From positions 74,974,001 through 75,038,000 of the forward strand of contig NC_064838.1 in NCBI RefSeq assembly GCF_024166365.1: a DNA stretch of 64,000 nt, in the 5' to 3' direction. The translations under genes and the position numbers were made by a program. This DNA is from Elephas maximus indicus. Its lineage: Eukaryota; Chordata; Mammalia; Proboscidea; Elephantidae. Positions 57,015 through 64,000 of the stretch are shown here, piece by piece. The stretch's first letter is position 1, and the number at the start of each line of letters is the position of its first letter. The notes below the pieces were generated by a model that was given only the letters and a program-made list of their open reading frames with translations, searched no databases and had not been told where the DNA came from.

Positions 57015-59077
57015 TAGTGACTGTGGAACAGACCATCAATTGCTTATATGTAAGTACAAGTTGAAACTGAAGAAAGTTAGAACAAGTCCATGAGATCTAA
57101 AGTACGACCTTGAGTATATCCCACCTGAATTTAGAGACCATCTCTAGAATAGATTTGACCCATTGAACACTAATGACCGAAGACCAGATGAGTTGTGGAA
57201 TGACATCAAGGACATCATAAATGAAGAAAGCAAGAGGTCATTAAAAAGACAGGAGAAAAAGAAAAGATCAAATTGCTGTCAGAAGAGACTCTGAAACTTG
57301 CTCTTGAATGTAGAGTAGTTAAAGGGAACTGAAGGAATGATGAAGTAAAAGCATTGAAAAAATTAAAAAGGGGAGCAGGATAAGACAAAGTAAAATATTA
57401 GAATGACATATGCAAAGATCTAGAGTTAGAAAAACAAAAGGGAAGAACAAGCTCTGCATTTCTCAAGGGGAAAGAACTGAAGAAAAAATTCAATTCTCAA
57501 GTTGCAATACTGAAGGATCCTACGGGAAAATATTATAGACGCAGGAAGCACCAAAAGAAGATGGAAGAAATACACGGAGCCACTATACCAAAAAGGATTG
57601 GTCAACATTCAGCCATTTGAGGCAGTAGCAAGTGATGGGGAACCAACGGCTTGAAGGGAAGAGGTCCAAGCTGGACTGAAGGAGCTGGTGAAAAACAAGG
57701 TTCCAGGAATTGACCAATTGAGATGTTTAAACGAACAGATGTAGCTCTGGAAGTGCTCATTCATCTATGCCAAGAAATTTGGAAGACAGCTACCTGTCCA
57801 GTTGACTAGAAGAGGTTCAGATTTATGCTTATTCCCGAGAAAGGTGACCCAACTGAATGCAGAAATTATCAAGCAAAATGGTTAACATCACACAGAACAA
57901 AATTTTGCTGAAGATCATTCAATAGCAGCTGCAGCAGTATATTGACAGGGAATTGCTAGAAATTCAAGCCAGATTCAAAAGAGGATCTGGAATCAAGGAT
58001 ACCATAACTGGCTGAAAGCAGAGAATATCAGAAAGAGGTTTACCTGTGTTTTGTCGGCTATGTGAGGCATTCAACTGTGTGGACTGTAACAAATTGTTCA
58101 ACAATGAAGAATGGGAATTCCAGAACACTGGATTGTGTTCATCAGGAACCTGAGCATAGATCAAGAGGCAGTTGTTTGAAAGGAATAAGAGGATACCGTG
58201 TGGTTTAAAATCAGTAAAGGTATGTATCAGGGTTATCTCATTTCACCACACTTATTCAATCTGTATGATGATCAAATAATCCAAGAAGCTGGACTATATA
58301 AAGAAATGCTGTATCAGGAGTGGAGGAAGACTCATTAAACCTGTGTTATGCAGATGACACAAACTTGCTTGCTGAAAGTCCACTTACTGATGAAGATCAA
58401 ATACCACAGCCTTCAGTATGGATCACACCTCAACATAATGAAAATAAAAATCCTCGCAACTAGACCAATAAGCAGCAACATGTTAAACAGAGAAAAGATT
58501 GATGTTGTCAAGGATTTCATTTTACTTGGATCCACAATCAACAGCCATGGAAGCAGCAGTCAAGAAGTCAAAAGACGCATTGCATTGGGTAAATCTGCTG
58601 CAAAGGACCTCTTTAGAGTGTTGGAGAACAAAGATGTCACCTTGAAGACTAAGGTGCACCTGACCCAAGCCATGGTGTTTTCAATCACATCATATGCATG
58701 TGAAAGCTGGACAGTGAATAAGGAAGACCAAAGAAGAATTGACACCTTTGAATTGTGGTGTTGGCAAATAATATTGAATATACTAAGGACTGCCAAAAGA
58801 ATAAACAAATCTGTCTTAAAAGAAGTACAACCAGAATGTTCCTTAGAAGCAAGGATGGCGAGACTGCATCTTTCATACTTTGGATATGTTGTCAGGAGGG
58901 ACAAAGTACAGAGTCAGCGGAAAAGAGGAGGAACCTCAGTGAAGTGGATTGACCCAATGGCTGTAACAATGAGCAACGATTGTAAGGATGGCGCAGGACC
59001 GGGCAGTGTTTCGTTCTGTTGTGCATAGGATTGCTATGAGTCGGAACTGACTCAAAGTCACCTAACAACAACAACAA
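57014..59077 (+). mobile_element. RTE LINE, 5'-truncated (RTE-f)
   Basis: Starts at AGTGACTGTGGAACAGACC, within the endonuclease/linker region, and ends CACCTAACAACAACAACAA. It has all landmarks of the RTE 3' two-thirds and the least worn 3' end. Its right flank joins Y sequence about 2.2 kb further along than its left flank, so a deletion accompanied or followed insertion. Confidence 0.92.
57270..59028 (+). pseudogene. RTE ORF remnant
   Basis: The RT region (57900-58340) is broken, though CCTGTGTTATGCAGATGACA at 58339-58358 preserves the YADD-type site. The C-terminal region is open from 58348 to 59028 (226 codons) and includes PISSNMLNREKI, NSHGSSSQEVKRRIALGKSA, SYACESWTVNK and PECSLEARMARLHLSYFGYV. 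The C-terminal frame is thus much better kept than in the other copies; the RT part is not. Confidence 0.87.
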
Positions 59078-60244
59078 TATCATTTCTAAAAGACTAAGGG
59101 TTGTATTTTACTGCTTTGACTTTCCTGAGACTTGCTCTTGGTTAGACCTTTGGAAATAATCAGGTATATAAGAGAAAGTTCTGGAAGAGAACAATTATCA
59201 TTGCACAACAACTGCTTCAGATGAATTTTGGGATTCATGGTTCTCACTCTTCTGCACAAACATTTCCCTGTTTTAGCTCTGAGAGTCCCATTCTATCTCT
59301 ATCAGGACAGTGGTTTCAAAAAAGAAAGTCTGTTGAAGCTGTACCTTCAGCCTTCTTTGCAGTTCTGACACTTTTATTATAAAGTCCTGACCCTAACCTA
59401 GAGCACAATTTCTGCCAGCAAGAGACTTGGTAACAGTGGCAGCAGAGGCTTCATACTGAGTACATGTCCAGGAGACATAATAGATGGAGTGTTTCTGGGC
59501 AGACACCTACCTTGTATCCAATACACACTCCTTTTTTTTTTTTTCGTCTTTTCCTTTTCTTTAAATAGAAAGAGACATCGGTAAAACTCTTCCAACTGGA
59601 ATCTACTACTATGAAAAACTTTCAATAGCTGAATCAAGCTGTAGGTTCTATAATCAATGATAAAGGACTTGGGATAGATTCCACCTTGAAATTCACAGAA
59701 TCTAAAAAAAAAAAAGTGATATATATATGTCACTATAATTCCTCACAGATTCTACAGGTTTCCATGTCCACACACAAAAATAGATGGTCATTTTCTCAAG
59801 CTAAAGAAATGCCAAAGCTCTTGGCAATAAAATTGATGCAAACTTAATTACTTTAATAAGATTTAGTACAAAAATAGAAATGGAAGTCTCAAATATACAA
59901 AAATATTCATGTCTATTTTTCTGTACAGATAAAAAATCAAATAAGAAATGAAATTGGGCTCTTAATGATCATGTAATTAGAGACTGTGGTGTCAGATGGA
60001 TAGTGACAAATGTTGGTATCCATCCCCACTGCAGAAACATATATTTCATATAAACATTCAGTTCTCTCTGCTCAGTTTATTCTTTGATTTGTATTAAAAA
60101 CCCACTGAAATTTCTATCTGTGACATACATGTTTCTGTTTCAAAGATGCAAATTCTTCCTCTGGATTATCACATTCAGTTTTGAAAAGAGAAAATCTACC
60201 AGGCTGGGATTTTAAGAATCTAGAGGCAAACTGTAATCACAATA

Positions 60245-60374
60245 AAAACAACAAACTCATTGTGGTTTTTTGTCTATAACCTTTACAGAAGTAGATTCAC
60301 CATGCCCTTTTCTCTATAGCCCTGCTGGGTGGGTTTGAACTGCCAACCTTTGCTTGATAGTCAAGCAATACCAC
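60245..60374 (-). mobile_element. AfroSINE remnant
   Basis: Shortened paralogue of 22770-22950 and 43270-43450, with CTATAACCTTTACAGAAGTAG and GGGTGGGTTTGAACTGCC; its tail-proximal part is missing. Confidence 0.72.
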
Positions 60375-60695
60375 AAATCAACATGAAGGAGGACAGAGAA
60401 AACACCAGATCAAAATTACAAGTGGTTATAGGCATCTAAAGGAGGTAGAGAGACCATTGTGAAAAATCTAAGGCAATGGGCCTTACATACCTGTTTGTAC
60501 CTGGTGTGGCCTTTTCCTCGACATGAAATTGAGTCAACACTAACCAGGGTATGTGTTCAGATTGCCAATTTTCCTGAAGAAATGAGCACTCATTCTCCAA
60601 GATGGGATTCTATTAAATCCAAAATAATAAGATACAATTTTCTGTTAACTCTTCTAGGTCAATTCAAGCTATGAAGAAGGATTTGAAACTTCCAT

Positions 60696-61625
60696 TCATC
60701 TCTGGTCTTCTGAAATCAGTTTCTTGCTCCATAGCTTCCTCATGGCATTTTTCACCTCAACATTTCTCAGCATGTAAATCAGAGGGTTAATCAAAGGTGT
60801 TCCAGTTGTATAAAACACAGCTATCATCTTATCCATGGGGAAGGTGGTTGCAGGATGTATATATAAATATACAAAGACCAAAGAACAAGATGACTACGGT
60901 GATATGGGAGATGCAGGTGGAAAGGGCTTTTTTCCTCCCTTCAGCACCATGGTTTCTCAGAGAATGCAAGATGATAACATAGGAGAGCATCAGCATGATG
61001 AAACTCACTGTGCTAATGGCCTCACTATTGGACACCAGTAGTAGGTTGATCACATAGGTGTCTGTACAGACAAGTTTAACAAGGGCTGCAAGTCACATAA
61101 CTAGTGATCAATCACATTGGGACCACAGGAAGGTAAACTCAAGGTCAGAAAAATCTGAACTGAAGAATGCATACAGGCCCCTACCCAGGCTATAGCCACC
61201 AACACACTGCGGACCCGCCGGCTCATGATGCTCATGTAGTGCAGGGGTGTACAGACGGCCATATAGCGGTCAGTGGGCATCAGCACAAGGATCAAGATCT
61301 CCAGGCAGCCAAATAAATGAAATGAAAAGACTTGGATTATGCACTCACTAAAAGAGGTAGTGTTATTCTTGAGAAGGGCACCCTCAATCATTCTAGGGGC
61401 TATGGAAGTGGAGAAGCAGGTGTCAGATAAGGATAAGTAGAAAAGGAATAAGTACATTGGACTCCCAAGTCTCCAGCTGGTCTTGATGGTAACAATTATT
61501 AGGAAGTTACCCAACAATGTTCCTAAGTAGAAAAGCAAGAAAAAGGCAAACACTATTTTCTTTCTAAAAGGATCTTGTGTCAACCCAAGCAGAATGAACT
61601 CAGTCACATTATTATTCAGCAGCAT
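60696..61625 (-). pseudogene. OR4C16-like: olfactory receptor pseudogene, OR4C type (OR4)
   Basis: The ATG at 61625 starts MLLNNNVTEFILLGLTQDPF. TM1 to EC2 are open (LLGNFLII, PMYLFLFYLSLSD, MPTDRYMAVC in place of MAVDRYVAIC, FL-type TM4, SCGPNVIDH) down to a TAG at 61103-61101, where the others have a Tyr codon in HYLCD. A one-base deletion near 61075 and a 2-base deletion near 60850-60860 follow. After these, TM5-TM7 can still be read ([42 protein letters not shown]), ending SEDQR at 60696. Even the DRY region has drifted (TDRYMAVC, with a substitution of Ala for Pro two positions before). Clearly a pseudogene. Confidence 0.93.
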
Positions 61626-61668
61626 GATTTCGTGAATGAGGAGAAGGTACAAGTGTGAAATGGTTCAT

Positions 61669-61684
61669 CTGAAAAAAAAAAAAA
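61669..61684 (-). promoter_or_regulatory. candidate 3' splice site of the OR4 exon
   Basis: A T-run followed by CAG (61671-61669) on the minus strand, 43 nt before the ATG, as in OR1 and OR3. Confidence 0.55.
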
Positions 61685-63084
61685 TACAGGAATTAATGTA
61701 TGGTGCTATGCAACAGTGTGAAATATCTTAAGCAAATTAATTTCTGGTGCTATGTGCAGTTATGGGATATTTTGAGCAAAAATAAATATTCCTCATCAGG
61801 GACATTCTAGCTGTTGTTTCTTAATGAGTCACCTCTCCTCTTTGTCTCTCAGTTCTTAATAATCTCTTCACAGTGTCATTTTAAATCTCAAATAAGCTTA
61901 TGAAAGATACTTTCATAAACCACTTTTAAAATGCAACTGTTTGTTAATTTTAACATGTTCCCACTCTCATTGATTTGATTTGTTTGATAAATAAAAATTT
62001 AGGATATATAACTCCAATGTATTATTTACTTAATTTTTTTCACAAGCAATAGACCTTTGGGCCCATGTTTTGCGTGGTCGGTTTGTCAGACAGCATTCAG
62101 TATATATTTGCGTCTCTTTTTGAATTTAATGTTATAAATATAATCTCATACACTATTCCTGTCCACGTAAATGATGTTTCATTTCTACATATGTTTATGT
62201 ATTATATATTAGTGATGTGTACTTATACAAACATGATGTATTACGACATCTATTTCTTCATCAGTAAATGAGAAAATATAGTCTTCATGAATTCTTCCTC
62301 TTGCTAAGAATTAATCTTTATTATTCAAGTGATTACTAAATCAATTATTAATAAATCAAAGTTATCAATTAATATTTCCAGCATTCACTTGCAATTTTTC
62401 ATTCTGTTTATTGCTTATAATATTCAGTGGTTTGATAATGTTTCCAAATATACATAGCTTTTTAGCATTGCTAGTTTTTAGTCTATCCACAGTTTCCCTT
62501 AGCCTCTTGTCCCAGCATCAAACAGCCCCAAGTTAGGAGCCAGGATTTCAAGATACCATTCCGTGGTCAATTTTCCATTAGAACAGATCTCTTTAAGTGG
62601 AATTGTAAACAAATAATTCCAAACTGTGACCAAAATTAGAAGAATGTAAAGATTATAAAATATACTTAACAACCTGGTATATTTTCCCAGTATTCATGGA
62701 AAAATATTATTTTAAGAGCTGATTCTCTGGCTATTCCAACAGACAACATTAAATGGATTGAGGTATGCAAAAAAAAAAAAAAAGGAAAGAAGAGGAGGAG
62801 AGAAGAAAAGGAAAGGGATTGGAAGGGAAAGAAAGGGAAGGAGCTCACATACATGTTATCTGTCAATTCCAATCAATATTTGAAGGAATGTTCTTCAGTT
62901 TCTGAACTCATGACAGCATATGGGAAAAACACCCATTCTCTATCAAAATAATAAATACATCTCTTTGAAAAAATAACAGTGGAAAAATCTTCATGCTTGA
63001 TATCTAGATTTGAAATTATGTTTCAAATCAATATATCAAAAACCTAACTCATTATGTTTAGTCATAATGAGAATGAGAACTATG

Positions 63085-63300
63085 TTACAAAACTGCAGGG
63101 AAATGTGAGACTCAGCTGAGCCTTTTGCTCCTTCTTTCCTTGCTTCAATACAGCAGTGAGCAGCGATGGCCAGTTCTCTAAGTGCACGGCGTGTGGAGAC
63201 TCCTGGAGAAGCTGTGCTGAAAGCATTAGGAGGAGCATTTAAAGGCACTTGAGGAAGCATCCCCTATGGTGGCTCTTGGATAAGGCTAGAAAATACATTC
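63085..63300. other. unassigned GC-richer block (copy 3)
   Basis: Paralogue of 15715-15960 and 48710-48965 (AAAACTGCAGGGAAATGTGA; CAGTGAGCAGCGATGGCC; GGAGGAGCATTTAAAGGC). About 20 bases are missing after GAGGAAGC relative to copy 2, shortening the 3' part. Confidence 0.4.
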
Positions 63301-63637
63301 TGTTTGTTTTTGTTATAGTTGTTTAGCTTTTAAATGTGCTTTTTAAAAATTTCATTTAAATGCTTCAAATACGTTAAAAATTAAGTATAGGTTTTAAGAC
63401 TAATGAGCAGAAAATTAGAAAATAAAATAGCCTTATTTCATTCTATGCAGGGAATAAACCCTAATGTATTCATTAAATTTATTAAGAGTCTTTCTCTGCT
63501 TACACTACCAAGGTGATAATTTATTTGTATTCCAATTATTCTGTTTTTTTTTTAATGCAAATAAGGTCAAACTAAAATGCACTTCTTATTTTCCTTTTTT
63601 TAAGTTATAGCCATCTTGGTGGGTGTGTGTGAGGGTA

Positions 63638-63975
63638 GACCTTTGTGACTGAGCAGTAGAATTCTTACCTTCCATGTGGGAGATACTGGTTTGAATCCTG
63701 GCCAACGCATCTCATGCACGGCCACCACTCATTTATCAGTGAAGGTTTGTATATTGCTACTATGCTAAACGGAAACCCTGGTGGAGTAGTGGTTAAGTGC
63801 TATGACTGCTAACCAAGAGGTCAGCAGTTTGAATCCTCCAGGCCCTCCTTGGAAACTCTGTGGGACAGTTCTACTCTGTTCCGTAGGGTCACTATGAGTC
63901 GGGATCCACTCGGCAGCAGTGGATTTTGGTTTACTATGCTAAACAGATTTCAGCGGAAAAAAAAAAAAATTTTTT
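63638..63975 (+). mobile_element. tRNA-Gly-headed SINE (copy 3), split by an AfroSINE
   Basis: Head GACTGAGCAGTAGAATTCTT and GGTTTGAATCCTGGCCAACG (about 63648-63716), close to tRNA-Gly boxes A and B. The body is interrupted at 63770, resumes with AGATTTCAGCGG at 63945 and runs into an A/T homopolymer. Its right part is replaced or outside the window. Confidence 0.78.
63758..63944 (+). mobile_element. AfroSINE with perfect 13-bp target-site duplication
   Basis: TACTATGCTAAAC is repeated exactly at 63758-63770 and 63932-63944. Between them lies a short-form AfroSINE from GGAAACCCTGGTGGAGTAG to CGGCAGCAGTGGATTTTGG. Z1 and Z3 lack it at this place, so it is private to the OR4 unit and young. Confidence 0.95.
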
Positions 63976-63990
63976 TTTTTTTTTTTTTCA
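63956..63990. repeat. A-run joined to T-run
   Basis: About 14 A followed by about 20 T form a perfect self-complementary homopolymer hairpin. It could be the joint of two oppositely oriented poly(A) tails, or an assembly artefact at a homopolymer. Confidence 0.7.
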
Positions 63991-64000
63991 GATTAAGATG

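Larger units (their letters stand above)
55275..60695. repeat. Y4: duplicated 3' flank of OR4, with internal replacement
   Basis: Aligns with Y2 and Y3 up to about 56890 and again from about 59078 (Y2 coordinate near 21525). The DNA between, including the Tigger-like element, the internally deleted RTE and the MLT1 LTR of the paralogues, is replaced by a 102-base duplication and RTE-f. Other stretches (55560-56075, 56290-56810, 59080-60245, 60375-60695) are AT-rich without a recognisable exon. Confidence 0.78.
61685..64000 (-). repeat. Z4: duplicated 5' flank of OR4, internally shortened
   Basis: Follows Z3 to about 62235 (Z3 near 45300) and then jumps to the equivalent of about 47870, a deletion of roughly 2.55 kb that removed three AfroSINEs, the old L1 tail and the RTE remnant. 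The rest, 62240-63085 and 63305-63635, is AT-rich with purine runs (62768-62845) and no visible exon. The window ends inside it. Confidence 0.75.

Noticed and set aside
1-64000. CRISPR arrays, operons, phage or plasmid features
   Set aside because: None seen; repeat content and OR genes show mammalian nuclear DNA.

Overview
This is a nuclear DNA window from a placental mammal, almost certainly an afrotherian and most likely a proboscidean or other paenungulate. Two features point there: many copies of a SINE with the AfroSINE consensus (head GGAGCCCTGGTGG, tail ending near CTCGACGGCAAT), and an RTE-clade LINE ending in (AAC)n, as in elephant RTE. The species call rests on memory of these families. 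There is no CRISPR, operon or bacterial gene. The only host genes I can support are olfactory receptors (OR).

The framework is a tandem segmental duplication carrying four minus-strand class II OR genes of the OR4C type (closest in memory to human OR4C16), at 8093-9016, 23248-24204, 43778-44703 and 60696-61625. Only the first has an open full-length frame. The other three are pseudogenes with different lesions. I call the 3' flank of each gene Y (lower coordinates), the 5' flank Z (higher coordinates), and the short stretch joining one Z to the next Y, X. The order is OR1-Z1-X2-Y2-OR2-Z2-X3-Y3-OR3-Z3-X4-Y4-OR4-Z4. A pyrimidine tract plus CAG about 45 nt upstream of the ATG marks the likely splice acceptor of the coding exon in OR1, OR3 and OR4. 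OR2 has lost it.

Region by region: 1-5080 is a plus-strand L1 whose ORF2 is nearly open; it sits in a minus-strand L1 (5081-8043) that reaches a 5' end without any ORF1. 8044-16880 is OR1 and Z1, with AfroSINEs, an old L1 tail, a MIR, an RTE copy and a tRNA-Gly-headed SINE. 16880-24830 is X2, Y2 and OR2. 24830-29257 is a rearranged Z2 in which the 5' part of an L1 with tandem 5'UTR units is fused to an RTE 5' end. 29257-45330 is X3, an RTE split by a 7.45-kb L1 with target-site duplications, Y3 and OR3. 45330-53242 is Z3 and a nearly complete RTE. 53243-64000 is X4, another RTE, Y4 with a local duplication and a further RTE, OR4 and Z4.

RTE insertions at two sites are present between OR2/OR3 and OR3/OR4 but empty between OR1/OR2, which orders the duplications. 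The L1s nested inside these RTEs are private to single units and therefore came later. Nothing here is a new enzyme system. The most notable items are the duplication history, a SINE assembled from a tRNA-Gly head and both ends of the RTE LINE, the ORF1-less L1, the L1 with repeated 5'UTR units, and an unassigned block kept in three Z copies.
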